From a virus, in IMG/VR virus record IMGVR_UViG_3300007775_000380, positions 1 to 23,815 of that record: 23,815 nt of DNA; one strand, written 5' to 3'. The position numbers and the translations under genes were made by a program. Below, one piece after another: positions 14,059-21,625 of this stretch; positions within the stretch are counted from its first letter, which is position 1; each line of letters opens with the position of its first letter. The notes under the pieces were generated by a model. The model had not been told where the DNA came from and searched no databases. It saw only the letters and a list, made by a program, of their open reading frames with translations.

Positions 14059-14082
14059 CCTGGAGGAGGGAACCTCCGGGAC
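14057..14082 (+). promoter_or_regulatory. Second hairpin in the leader of the modification gene
   Basis: GTCCTGGAGG (14057-14066) pairs with CCTCCGGGAC (14073-14082), with one G-T wobble and a 6-nt loop. It shares two bases with the preceding stem, so the two can compete or stack. It lies 40 nt before the ATG of the modification enzyme. Mom of phage Mu is controlled through an RNA stem in its leader, so a similar switch is possible but unproven. Confidence 0.4.
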
Positions 14083-14122
14083 CAATCATTAAACATTGAA
14101 TCCAGCGAGTCAAGGAAAAATC

Positions 14123-15421
14123 ATGGCCTTCATCGGTTCCATCAGTCAGCCGCTTCGCAAGTTTTTCGGCACCCATGCCCGCCTGCTGAAAGACCGGCGG
14201 GTGTACGTCGGCTGCAGCGGCAACTTCACCATCGAGGCAATCCTCTCCGCTACCTGTCCTAGCGCCGAGCTCCACAGCAACGACGTCTCCCTCTACTCCA
14301 CCGCCGCCGGCTATATGCTCACCTGCCGCCACCTGCCCCTGGAGATCGTCCACCCGGAACTGTCCTGGCTAAACGATTACGCCAAGCGCGGCGCAGCCGA
14401 GCAGGTCGCCTCCCTCATGCTCCTGGTCGAGGCCCTCAAGTTCGAAAAACGCAACAACCGCTTCAAACAGCGCATGTGGCAGGCCTACGTCGACCAGTTC
14501 CCGGGCATGTTCGAGAAGACCCTCGCCAAGGTCCACAAATTCCGCGAGGCCGTCAAGATCCGGGAATACACCACCGTCGACGCCTTCGACTACTTCCCCC
14601 GCCGGGACGGCGTCTCCATCGGTTTCCTGCCCACCTACGTCGGCGGTTACGAAAAGCTCTTCAAGGCCCTAGACGAGTCTATCCGGTGGGAGCCGCCCGC
14701 CTACGATATCCTCACCACCGAGCGGCGCCTCGCCACCATCGAAAAGATGGCCGAGGGCGACTACATCCTGTACGACGACGTCGAGCGCGATCTGCCCTGC
14801 GTCGCCAAGGTGCGGCAGCGGGGCAAGCGGGCCGTCTATATCTACAGCAACCTCCCTTTCCCCGGCGCCCTCATGCGCCAGAGAAGCAACGAAAAGGTTC
14901 GCCACTTTCCCATCCTCATGCCCGATGACGAAATCCCCGCCGATTCCGAGATCACCATCCGGCAGGTCGACCTGGCCACCGTCAACCACTACCGCAACCT
15001 CTACCTCAGCAAGCGGATCGCCCCGGCCCCGGCCGACATCTCTTTCCTGGTCTTCGCCGGCGGCAAGCTGATCGGCGCCATGATGTTCACCGCCTATTCG
15101 GTCAAGATCAAGAGTCCCACCGAGATCTACCTCATGTCCGACTTCGCCGTTCCCAGCAACCGGCACCCGCGCCTATCCAAGCTCATGCTCATGGTCACCC
15201 TCTGCCGGGAGACTCGCGAGGTCCTCGAAAAAACCCAGATCAAGCGATACCGGACCATCCTCACGTCCGTCTTCACCGACAAGCCCGTTTCCATGAAGTA
15301 CCGCGGCCTCTATAAGCTCGCCAAGCGCGGCGACGGCTTCCTCAACTATCGCGGCACCTTCGGAGACATGACCCACAAGGAGGTTATTGCGGCATGGAAA
15401 GCCAAGTACGACAAACGCTGA
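14123..15421 (+). CDS. Candidate DNA-modification enzyme: SAM-MTase-like plus GNAT/Mom-like (432 aa)
   Basis: Near the N-terminus, RRVYVGCSGNFTIEAILSA followed by ELHSNDVSLYSTAAGYML has the form of a SAM-binding loop and acidic strand. I know this motif from phage proteins annotated as putative antirestriction adenine methyltransferases. The C-terminal third (ISFLVFAGGKLIGAMMFTAY, EIYLMSDFAVPSN, RHPRLSKLML, then TSVFTDKPVSMKYRGLYKLA) has the strand-helix order and the P-x-S-x-x-Y-x-x-x-Y feature of GNAT-like Mom proteins, which modify adenine in Mu DNA. The likely role is protecting phage DNA from host restriction. The ATG at 14123 has AAGGAA upstream; the TTG at 14096 is weaker. The 3' end overlaps the ParB-like gene by 28 bp. 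Whether it methylates, carbamoylates or does both is open. Confidence 0.6.
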   Translation: MAFIGSISQPLRKFFGTHARLLKDRRVYVGCSGNFTIEAILSATCPSAELHSNDVSLYSTAAGYMLTCRHLPLEIVHPELSWLNDYAKRGAAEQVASLMLLVEALKFEKRNNRFKQRMWQAYVDQFPGMFEKTLAKVHKFREAVKIREYTTVDAFDYFPRRDGVSIGFLPTYVGGYEKLFKALDESIRWEPPAYDILTTERRLATIEKMAEGDYILYDDVERDLPCVAKVRQRGKRAVYIYSNLPFPGALMRQRSNEKVRHFPILMPDDEIPADSEITIRQVDLATVNHYRNLYLSKRIAPAPADISFLVFAGGKLIGAMMFTAYSVKIKSPTEIYLMSDFAVPSNRHPRLSKLMLMVTLCRETREVLEKTQIKRYRTILTSVFTDKPVSMKYRGLYKLAKRGDGFLNYRGTFGDMTHKEVIAAWKAKYDKR

Positions 15422-16161
15422 GCCAGCTCAACGCCCAGTTGGCCGACCGGTTCCCCTACAAGCTCGACATGGTCGACCCCGGGCGGATCCGGCTTCTCGA
15501 CAAAAATGCCCGCTACATGGAGCACGAGACGTTCCAGAACCTCGTCTCCAACGTCCAGCGCGACGGCGGCCTCTCCTCGATGCCGCTCTGCTTCAAGGAG
15601 GCCGACGGCTCCCTGCTCGTGCTCTCCGGCAACCACCGGGTCCAGGCCGCCGCCCAGGCCGGCGTCGAGGAGATCCTCGTCATGGTCATCGACCGGCCCC
15701 TGTCGCGGCAGGAGCAGATCGCCATCCAGCTTTCGCACAACTCCCTTGCCGGCAAGGACGACATGGTGATCCTGCGCGAGCTATGGCAGGAGATGGCCGA
15801 CGTCGACCTCAAGTATTACGCCGGCCTCGACTCCGACACCCTCGGCGAGATCGACAAGCTCCAGTTCGAGACGCTCTCCGACGTCAAGCCCGACTTCGAG
15901 CAGGTCGTTTTCCAGTTCCTGCCCGAAGAGACCCAGGAGCTCCAGGCCATCGTCGACGACGTCGACGCCATCTTCTCGAAAGACCAGAATTTCATCCTGG
16001 CCCGCGACCATTACGACGACGTCTTCGACCTGCTCACCCAGGTCAAGGGCGGCTACAACATCGTCAGCAACCCGGCGGCCATGGCCAAGGTGATGAGCCT
16101 CGCGCGAAAGGCCATGGACGAAGATCCCGAACTCGACGACGAGGAGGAAGAAGACCTATGA
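15394..16161 (+). CDS. ParB-like nuclease-domain protein (255 aa)
   Basis: Residues about 23-115 form a ParB N-terminal domain: VDPGRIRLLDKNARYME, ETFQNLVSNVQRDGGLSSMP, LVLSGNHRVQAAAQAG (box II with GNHR at 79-82 in place of GERR), then IAIQLSHNSLAGKDD. There is no clear ParB HTH afterwards; the C-terminal half is acidic (QELQAIVDDVDAIF, final DDEEEEDL). Single ParB-domain proteins of this type recur in phages next to DNA-modification genes, and the ParB fold binds CTP or in some proteins cuts DNA. The gene overlaps the modification enzyme by 28 bp with AGGAGG upstream, and overlaps the next gene by ATGA, so the three form one operon. A role in steering the modification enzyme is inference. 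Confidence 0.8.
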   Translation: MESQVRQTLSQLNAQLADRFPYKLDMVDPGRIRLLDKNARYMEHETFQNLVSNVQRDGGLSSMPLCFKEADGSLLVLSGNHRVQAAAQAGVEEILVMVIDRPLSRQEQIAIQLSHNSLAGKDDMVILRELWQEMADVDLKYYAGLDSDTLGEIDKLQFETLSDVKPDFEQVVFQFLPEETQELQAIVDDVDAIFSKDQNFILARDHYDDVFDLLTQVKGGYNIVSNPAAMAKVMSLARKAMDEDPELDDEEEEDL

Positions 16162-16517
16162 ACGCATTCACCCTGATCATGCAGGAGCGCCAGCGCCAGA
16201 TAAAGGAAGAGGGCTTGACTCCCGAGCACGACGACGAACACAGCGCCGGCGAGCTGGCCCAGGCTGCCGAGGTCTACCGGTCGGCCGACTCCGAGGCCTC
16301 CAGCGAGCCGCCTCCCGAGTGGCCATGGCGCCCGGGCTGGTACAAGCCCGCTTCCCGCCTGCGCAACCTGGTCAAGGCCGGCGCCCTTTACCAGGCCGAG
16401 CTCGACCGGCTCGAACGCCTCCGGAGGGAGACTCACCGCCGCTTGCTGGCCGTCATGGTCGAGACCGACACCATTTTGATCGGAGAGAAAATAAAAGAAA
16501 CCGACGCTAAATCGTAA
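16158..16517 (+). CDS. Conserved phage protein, ERQRQI...TPEHDDEH type (119 aa)
   Basis: The pattern QERQRQIKEEGLTPEHDDEH, then GELAQAAEVY, EWPWRPGWYKP, RNLVKAGALYQAELDRLER is well conserved among many tailed phages and prophages of proteobacteria. I know of no proven function. Its helical layout with E/D/H residues recalls MazG-like nucleotide pyrophosphohydrolases, but the full metal motif is not evident. It starts inside the ParB-like stop codon (ATGA) and ends 37 nt before the -35 box of the PRTRC promoter, so it closes the modification operon. Confidence 0.7.
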   Translation: MNAFTLIMQERQRQIKEEGLTPEHDDEHSAGELAQAAEVYRSADSEASSEPPPEWPWRPGWYKPASRLRNLVKAGALYQAELDRLERLRRETHRRLLAVMVETDTILIGEKIKETDAKS

Positions 16518-16553
16518 GTAGCCGAAAAAAGGACGTTTTTTGCATTTTTTTAC

Positions 16554-16581
16554 TTGACTTTGTAATTACAAAAAGTAGTAT
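16554..16581 (+). promoter_or_regulatory. Strong sigma70-type promoter of the PRTRC cassette
   Basis: TTGACT (16554-16559) and TAGTAT (16576-16581) are 16 nt apart, in the most AT-rich stretch of the right half (about 16530-16600). An alternative TATATA overlaps at 16579-16584. It lies just before the RadC/JAB gene and starts a new transcription unit. Confidence 0.65.
16559..16572. promoter_or_regulatory. Operator palindrome in the PRTRC promoter spacer
   Basis: TTTGTAATTACAAA is a perfect 14-bp palindrome lying between the -35 and -10 boxes. A bound dimer would block RNA polymerase. The regulator is unknown; it differs from the CI-type operator at 3947-3964, so a different protein is likely. 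Confidence 0.55.
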
Positions 16582-16622
16582 ATAAATAAATAAAAACACA
16601 GCAAAGTCAAGGAGTTATGAAA

Positions 16623-17060
16623 ATGCGGATTTCGTCGATGAGAGTTGAACTGGTCAAGGAGAAATGGGTGAGCTACGAGGGGCCTTCCCGTGTCGGCAGC
16701 AGCGAGGCGGCAGTCCAGTTGTTTCGGGCACGCATCGGCAACAGCGACCGGGAAAACTTCGTTGTCATCCTCCTGGATGCCAAGAACAAGCCGCTCGGCA
16801 TCCAGACCGTGAGCATCGGCTCCCTGACCGCCGCGATCGTCCATCCCCGCGAAGTCTTCAAGGCGGCGATCGTCAGCAACGCAGCCGCCGTCGTGGCCGG
16901 GCACAACCATCCCTCGGGCGATCCGACTCCCAGCCGCGAGGACCTCGAAATCACGAAGAGGCTCAAGGAATCGGGCGAGCTCCTGGGCATCGGTTTCCTG
17001 GATCACGTGATTCTTGGTGATGACGACTATGTGAGTTTTGCCGACAGAGGCCTTCTGTGA
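16623..17060 (+). CDS. RadC/JAB (JAMM) metallopeptidase-like protein (145 aa)
   Basis: The complete JAMM zinc site is present: Glu44 in SDRENFVVILLD, His94 and His96 in AGHNHPSGDPTPSREDLE, Ser104 and Asp107. It corresponds to the RadC JAB domain alone, without the N-terminal HhH part of RadC. JAB enzymes of ubiquitin-like systems cut modifiers off targets or trim their C-termini, and PRTRC cassettes carry a JAB gene. ATG occurs twice; the second (16623) has AAGGAG at an 8-nt spacing while the first has only 2 nt, so I use 16623. It is the first gene after the PRTRC promoter. A stand-alone phage RadC with an unrelated role remains possible. Confidence 0.85.
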   Translation: MRISSMRVELVKEKWVSYEGPSRVGSSEAAVQLFRARIGNSDRENFVVILLDAKNKPLGIQTVSIGSLTAAIVHPREVFKAAIVSNAAAVVAGHNHPSGDPTPSREDLEITKRLKESGELLGIGFLDHVILGDDDYVSFADRGLL

Positions 17061-17074
17061 AAGGAGAAAGAACG

Positions 17075-17296
17075 ATGACCGAGGGAGCCTTCAACACCGG
17101 CCTGCAGGAACTGCTGGAACTGATGATCGAAAGCGCCGAAACCGAGAACGACAGCACCATGGAGGAATGTTTTGGAACGACCATAGAGAAGGTCAGAACC
17201 TTCGAGGAAGCCGAGGTCCTTTCCAATGTTCCCGGCCTGGTCGTAACCCTTGCCGACGGGAAAGAGTTCCAGGTGGCCGTGGTGCGCAGCTGCTAA
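17075..17296 (+). CDS. Hypothetical small protein (73 aa)
   Basis: I do not recognise it. The sequence is acidic in the first half (LQELLELMIESAETENDSTM) and ends in strands (VRTFEEAEVLSNVPGLVVTL, ADGKEFQVAVVRSC). The ATG at 17075 follows AAAGGAGA and is preferred over an in-frame GTG at 17057 that overlaps the RadC stop. It lies between the JAB gene and the ParB gene with short gaps (14 and 33 nt), so it belongs to the cassette transcript. The strand-rich C-terminus with a D-G turn is the only structural clue. Confidence 0.6.
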   Translation: MTEGAFNTGLQELLELMIESAETENDSTMEECFGTTIEKVRTFEEAEVLSNVPGLVVTLADGKEFQVAVVRSC

Positions 17297-17329
17297 CCGA
17301 GAAAGTCAACCAAAGGAGGAGAGAGAACC

Positions 17330-19171
17330 ATGGCAAGAAAAAGTACGAAGAAAAAAGAGGCTTCGCCGCCAGGCAGCACCGACGGATTCTTTTCCGTCAT
17401 GTCGCTGTCCCTTCTGGCCCCCAACGATTTCAACGCCCGCCGCTTCGAAGAGAACATGACGCCGCAGCGCCGGGCCCGGTTCGAAGAGCTAACCGCCTCG
17501 ATCCGAGAGAAGGGCATTATCCAGCCGCTCCTGGTGCGGATGATCAGCGCCGACCACTTCGAGGTCGTCGCCGGAGAGCGCCGGTACCGCGCCGCCCTCG
17601 AGGTTGTCAAGCGGCTCGGAATATCCCCGGAACAATACGAGGTCCCCTGCATGGTCCGGGAAATCGACGACGATGCCGCCTTTGATCTCATGCTCGTCGA
17701 GAACCTGCAGCGCGAAGACCTCACGCCCTTCGAGAGCGCCCAGGCCTTTCGCGCCTACCTCGACCGGCACGGCAACACGCCCGAGGCCGCGGCCGACCTA
17801 GCCACCCGCACCGGCGTTCCCGTCCACGCCATCCGCCGGCAGGCCCGCCTGATCGATCTGCCCGAAGAAGCTCTCAAGGCATGGCGGGAGGGGGATCTCA
17901 CCCAGTCCCACCTGGAGACGCTCACCCGCTTCTGCGACCGGGAGCGCATCCTCCAGGCCCTGGCCGAGTGTCTGCGCCGCAAGCTCTCCGTCAAGGAATT
18001 CCGCGAATACGTCGCCGGCATCTCGCCCGACCTCGACAAGGGCTTCTTCGACAAGGCCGAGTGCCAGAGCTGTTCGCACAACACCGCCGTGCAAAGCGGA
18101 CTCTTCGCCGACGAGTCGCCCGGCGCCCGGTGCTGCAACCCCGCCTGTTTCGAGGAAAAGCAGGGAGCGTTCCTGACCGAGAACTGGCCGAAGAGCAAGC
18201 CCGCCGAAACCTTCGGCACCCGCGGCTTCCGGTTTGGCCACCGCATCGTCGGCGAGTATCGCGAGATTGTTACGGGCGAGACGGTCGATCGCTGCAGGGA
18301 ATGCGATGCCTTCGTGTCCCTGCTGCGCCTGACCGGCGTCGTCGTCAGCGGATACGACCGGACCTGCATCGGCTCCCGCGAGTGCTTCGAGGAACTGTAT
18401 TGCCCCAAGGCCGCGCCGCCTCCGGAGGAAGAAGCCGAAGAACCGGAAGAAACCTCCAGCCTCGGCGAACATCTGGCGGCCGCCCGCGAGAAGAAAAAAG
18501 AGAGCCAGGCCTCCGAGCCGGTACCGGCTTCGACAACCTCCGGCAGGCTGGAGAAGCCGGCGGCATCGCCGCCCGAAGAGACCGGGCCCGTCTTCAACGC
18601 TCAGCGTGGGGAGAGGTTCCGCAAGGAATTCGTCAAGACCGCGCTGCCGGAGCTGGCCGTGGCCGAGGGGTTCGAGGCACCCAAGTTGCGACTCGCCCTG
18701 GTTGCCCTCGCGCTTTCCTCCTCGGCGGCGAAGACTCATCTGCTCGCCGCCCTCGGGTTGAAGGGCAACGTCAAGCCCGATCGGCTGGCGGAAGAGATCT
18801 TCGAGATCCCGGCCGAGGACGTCCTCGGCGAGCTGATGAAGGCCTCCGTCGCCCAGGTCCTGAACGACTACACCCTCATGCCCGCCGTCTGGGAGCTGGT
18901 CGCCCAGCGCTTCGGGATCGACTTCGCGGGCGACTGGCGCATCACCGAGGAGTATTTGAACACCCTGACCAAGAGCGAGATCGTTCGGATCGGCGAAGAG
19001 CCCGACGTCGACATCTGGACGGATGACAAGGTCAAGGCGTGGCGCAAGGAACACCACAAGGGCAAGGCGCTGCTCTCGCTCAAGAAAGAGGAGCTGATCG
19101 CCATGATCCTCAAGAGCGGCGCGGATCTCGCCTGGCGGGTTCCAGCCGAGGTTGCCGGGAAGAGGAAGTAG
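17330..19171 (+). CDS. Large ParB-family protein of the PRTRC cassette (613 aa)
   Basis: An intact ParB core is visible: NDFNARR at 32-38, SIREKGIIQPLLVR at 57-70, box II GERRYRAA at 82-89, VENLQREDLTPFESAQAF at 123-140, and a KorB/Spo0J-type HTH at about 152-172 (AAADLATRTGVPVHAIRRQA). ParB proteins with this core bind CTP and clamp on DNA. Next comes a likely zinc cluster (CQSC at 245-248, CC at 268-269, C273) and a Glu/Ala/Pro linker at about 360-420. A C-terminal region follows, ending VKAWRKEHHKGKALLSLKKE. PRTRC cassettes are named for such a ParB-related gene. No parA gene is present, so this is unlikely to be a partition system. AAGGAGGAGAG precedes the ATG. Confidence 0.85.
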   Translation: MARKSTKKKEASPPGSTDGFFSVMSLSLLAPNDFNARRFEENMTPQRRARFEELTASIREKGIIQPLLVRMISADHFEVVAGERRYRAALEVVKRLGISPEQYEVPCMVREIDDDAAFDLMLVENLQREDLTPFESAQAFRAYLDRHGNTPEAAADLATRTGVPVHAIRRQARLIDLPEEALKAWREGDLTQSHLETLTRFCDRERILQALAECLRRKLSVKEFREYVAGISPDLDKGFFDKAECQSCSHNTAVQSGLFADESPGARCCNPACFEEKQGAFLTENWPKSKPAETFGTRGFRFGHRIVGEYREIVTGETVDRCRECDAFVSLLRLTGVVVSGYDRTCIGSRECFEELYCPKAAPPPEEEAEEPEETSSLGEHLAAAREKKKESQASEPVPASTTSGRLEKPAASPPEETGPVFNAQRGERFRKEFVKTALPELAVAEGFEAPKLRLALVALALSSSAAKTHLLAALGLKGNVKPDRLAEEIFEIPAEDVLGELMKASVAQVLNDYTLMPAVWELVAQRFGIDFAGDWRITEEYLNTLTKSEIVRIGEEPDVDIWTDDKVKAWRKEHHKGKALLSLKKEELIAMILKSGADLAWRVPAEVAGKRK

Positions 19172-19174
19172 GCC

Positions 19175-20230
19175 ATGAACGCGCAGACCATCGCCGCCCG
19201 CATCGGCACTGCCATTGACGGGGAGCATCTGGTTGCCATGCCCGAACCCGCCGCGGCCCTGGCCGTTCGCACCTTGGGCGACTTGCTGACCCAGTGGAAG
19301 GGAGGGTGTGTTTTGGCGGATGCCGGCTCCTATCTCCGTCGGCCCTGCTTTGCACCCCGGCCCCGTCGCAGCGGCCGTCCCCTGCCGGCTCCTCGTCCAA
19401 ACATCGCCTCCGTCAAGCCGGTCAGCGCCCGTCTTCTCGCCTCCATCACCGGAGCATGGGCCTATTTCGAGTCAGTTGGGAAGACCGACCCCGCTTTGCT
19501 GCAGGGACCTGTCGCCGGAGAAGGACTCGAAAGGCTCGTCGAACTTCTCGTGGAGGAAGTCGGGGAACAGTGGCCCTTGGCCGCATACCTGGAGGAGGTC
19601 GTTTTCGAGGCCGAGAATCTCGCTGCCCATCATGGCCTGTGTTTGGTTCTTCCTCATATGGTCTACGAAGACGAGGCCGCCGGCGTCATCGAGGCCTTCC
19701 TTAGCGGGCCGCAGCACGTACATTCCTGGCTCGCGCATTCCTACGAGCTGATGCAGCACGAGCCGACGTTCGATCTTGAACTTCCTCCGAAAGACCACTC
19801 CCTGATCAAGGAAATCGGTTTCGGCCGATTGGTTGAAACCTACGCTACTTATGAAGGGGAAAAGAGTGTCGACCTGAAGAAGCTGGAGAGTTGGTGGGAA
19901 ACATATTTCGGCAAGGTTGTGAAGGAGTTTCCCGTCCTTGCCGAAGAAGAATGGCCGATCATCTGCGGCAACGGCGGGCAGGATGCGGAACTCGTCATTA
20001 CCTCCGCCAAGGACATACGGTTCGCCGTCGCTTACTCCGATGCCTATTACACGATGATGGACGACCTTCCGGACCCGTGGCAGATGGATCATAACGATGA
20101 TGGAGCCACCGAAACCTTCATTCACGAGATCTGCGAGGTTTGGCGCAAGGCCAACGGAAAACGGTCCGTAAGGTGGACTACTCCAAAGCAACAGAGGCTT
20201 TCATATCTCTATCGGGAGGGGAAGCTATGA
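19175..20230 (+). CDS. Probable PRTRC system protein F (351 aa)
   Basis: The call rests mainly on size and place between the ParB-related gene and protein B; I see no catalytic motif. The N-terminal ~75 residues contain a basic, proline-rich part (PRPRRSGRPLPAPRP). The middle is rich in acidic helices (LVELLVEEVGEQWPLAAYLE), and the C-terminal half has aromatic, acidic strands (FAVAYSDAYYTMMDDLPDPW). It contains several Cys and His residues but no ordered zinc knuckle. It begins 3 nt after the ParB stop and its own stop overlaps the start of the next gene (ATGA), so it is translated with both. Its role, perhaps scaffold or target adaptor, is unknown. Confidence 0.55.
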   Translation: MNAQTIAARIGTAIDGEHLVAMPEPAAALAVRTLGDLLTQWKGGCVLADAGSYLRRPCFAPRPRRSGRPLPAPRPNIASVKPVSARLLASITGAWAYFESVGKTDPALLQGPVAGEGLERLVELLVEEVGEQWPLAAYLEEVVFEAENLAAHHGLCLVLPHMVYEDEAAGVIEAFLSGPQHVHSWLAHSYELMQHEPTFDLELPPKDHSLIKEIGFGRLVETYATYEGEKSVDLKKLESWWETYFGKVVKEFPVLAEEEWPIICGNGGQDAELVITSAKDIRFAVAYSDAYYTMMDDLPDPWQMDHNDDGATETFIHEICEVWRKANGKRSVRWTTPKQQRLSYLYREGKL

Positions 20231-20868
20231 ACGATAACGCCACCACGCAGCGCCAGCTCTACGGCGTCGGCATCTTCGAGGAGGAGATCGTCCTTTCCGA
20301 CTTCACCGGCGAAGCCGAGCGTCGTTTCCTGGTCACTCCGGAACAGCTGATGGATTTCTTCCGGGCCGAGCGGACCTTTGTCCCTTTCCCCGGTTTGGTC
20401 TGGATGAAGGCAGACGGGGTGCGGGAGCGATACCTCTTCACACTGCCGCCCGGGCGGCGCACCATCCTTTACCGGCGAAAGAAGAAGGTCGTCGGCAAGC
20501 GCCTGCAGCTGCCGGCGATCGCCATCGAGGCGGCCGTCGTTCCGGCTGGAAGGATGATCCTCTCCATCCAACTTTGGGGATTCGCCGGCCGGGATCTCAA
20601 GGCGGACAGCATCCTCTACGAGCTGCCGCTTCCGAACCTGGGCGGCTCCAGCCTTTGCCTCGGCAGCACCGAGCGCGCGATTTCCGGCGATGTCCTCGGC
20701 GCCGTCGAGCGAACCATCTTCGATACCCCGTTCAACCACCACAACCACCTGGTCGGGAAAGAGTCCTTGCCGTTCCACGACTATGTCAAGAAATACGACG
20801 GCCGCTGCCCCCTGCGCACGCTCAAGCGCATCGGCCGCGGCCGCGACATCCTGGAGGGAAACCGATGA
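20227..20868 (+). CDS. PRTRC protein B, E2-like (213 aa)
   Basis: The C-terminal half has the PRTRC-B signature: ELPLPNLGGSSLCLGSTERA, where Cys144 sits in the position of the E2 active-site cysteine, followed by TPFNHHNHLVG (about 167-177), matching the conserved F-x-H-x-N element. The N-terminal half is strand-rich. Comparative genomics (Aravind and colleagues) places this family in the E2/UBC-like fold of prokaryotic ubiquitin-like pathways; activity here is inferred. I use the ATG at 20227, which overlaps the previous stop (ATGA) and has GGGAGGGG upstream; the longer frame from 20140 is shadow. It overlaps the E1 gene by ATGA, so E2-like and E1-like proteins are made in step. Confidence 0.8.
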   Translation: MNDNATTQRQLYGVGIFEEEIVLSDFTGEAERRFLVTPEQLMDFFRAERTFVPFPGLVWMKADGVRERYLFTLPPGRRTILYRRKKKVVGKRLQLPAIAIEAAVVPAGRMILSIQLWGFAGRDLKADSILYELPLPNLGGSSLCLGSTERAISGDVLGAVERTIFDTPFNHHNHLVGKESLPFHDYVKKYDGRCPLRTLKRIGRGRDILEGNR

Positions 20869-21617
20869 ACCGCAAGACGCACCTGGCCCCGCAGTTCCGC
20901 CGGCTGGTTCTGGTCGGCACCGGCGGCACCGGCAGCTACCTCGCCCAGGGACTGGCGAAGATGGTCGCCGGCTACCGGCTCGACATCGAGGTCATTCTCG
21001 TCGACCCCGACGTCGTCGAGGAAAAGAACTGCGCCCGGCAGAACTTCATGGCCTACGAGATCGGCCAGCCCAAGGCCGAGGCCCTGGCCTTCCGGCTCAA
21101 TCAGCAGTACGGCATCGGCTTCGGCGCCGTGTCGGCGAAGGGGGAAGAGTTTCTGTGGAACCCGGGATATTCGGGGATCCGCCACTCGCCCCGCCTGATC
21201 ATCACCTGCGTCGACACCGTCGAAGCCCGCAAGCACTACAAGGGCGCCGGGCCCTGGCTCGATCTCGGCAACGGGCAGGAAGCCGGCCAGGCCCTCTACG
21301 GCACCACCGAGGACAAGAAGAAGATCAAGGCCGAGCTCGAAGGGTGGGAGACCACGCCGCACGTCGGCGCCCTGCCGAGCCCCTACCTGGTCGCCAACAT
21401 GGCCCGGCGCCGCACCCGCAAGCGGCAGCCGTCCTGCGCCGACACTCCCTTTGCCGAGCAGGGCGTCTTCGCAAACGAATGGGCCGCCGCCGCAGGCCTC
21501 GCAATCCTGCGCCAGCTCCTGATCAAGGGGCAGCTGTCCACCCCGGCGATCTACTTCGACACCGGCAAGGGCCGGATGACGTCGGGATTTATTACACGGG
21601 AAACTCTAGCCGCTTGA
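20865..21617 (+). CDS. PRTRC ThiF-family protein, E1-like (250 aa)
   Basis: The adenylation site is intact: GTGGTG at 18-23, Asp47 with Asn55 and Arg58 (VDPDVVEEKNCARQN), spaced as D62/N70/R73 of MoeB, Lys70, and Asp117 in TCVDT. RQPSCADTPFAEQGVFANEW (188-206) is the conserved late block of PRTRC ThiF proteins, so Cys191 is a good candidate for the thioester or catalytic cysteine. The protein would adenylate the C-terminal glycine of the ubiquitin-like partner and pass it to protein B. It has no zinc-binding CxxC tail and no extra domain. The start overlaps protein B by four bases. I regard the family call as firm and the reaction as likely. Confidence 0.88.
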   Translation: MNRKTHLAPQFRRLVLVGTGGTGSYLAQGLAKMVAGYRLDIEVILVDPDVVEEKNCARQNFMAYEIGQPKAEALAFRLNQQYGIGFGAVSAKGEEFLWNPGYSGIRHSPRLIITCVDTVEARKHYKGAGPWLDLGNGQEAGQALYGTTEDKKKIKAELEGWETTPHVGALPSPYLVANMARRRTRKRQPSCADTPFAEQGVFANEWAAAAGLAILRQLLIKGQLSTPAIYFDTGKGRMTSGFITRETLAA

Positions 21618-21625
21618 GAGAGGTC

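Noticed and set aside
14096-14122. TTG start for the modification enzyme (441 aa)
   Set aside because: The ATG at 14123 has a good AAGGAA ribosome site; the nine extra residues are not motif-bearing.
15394-19171. Plasmid partition locus
   Set aside because: Two ParB-domain proteins occur but no ParA or ParM gene and no clear parS repeats were seen; the context is a modification operon and a PRTRC cassette.
17798-19228. 476-codon minus-strand frame and a 381-codon plus-strand frame inside the ParB gene
   Set aside because: Both are shadows of the 613-aa ParB frame, which has box II, the HTH and a ribosome site.
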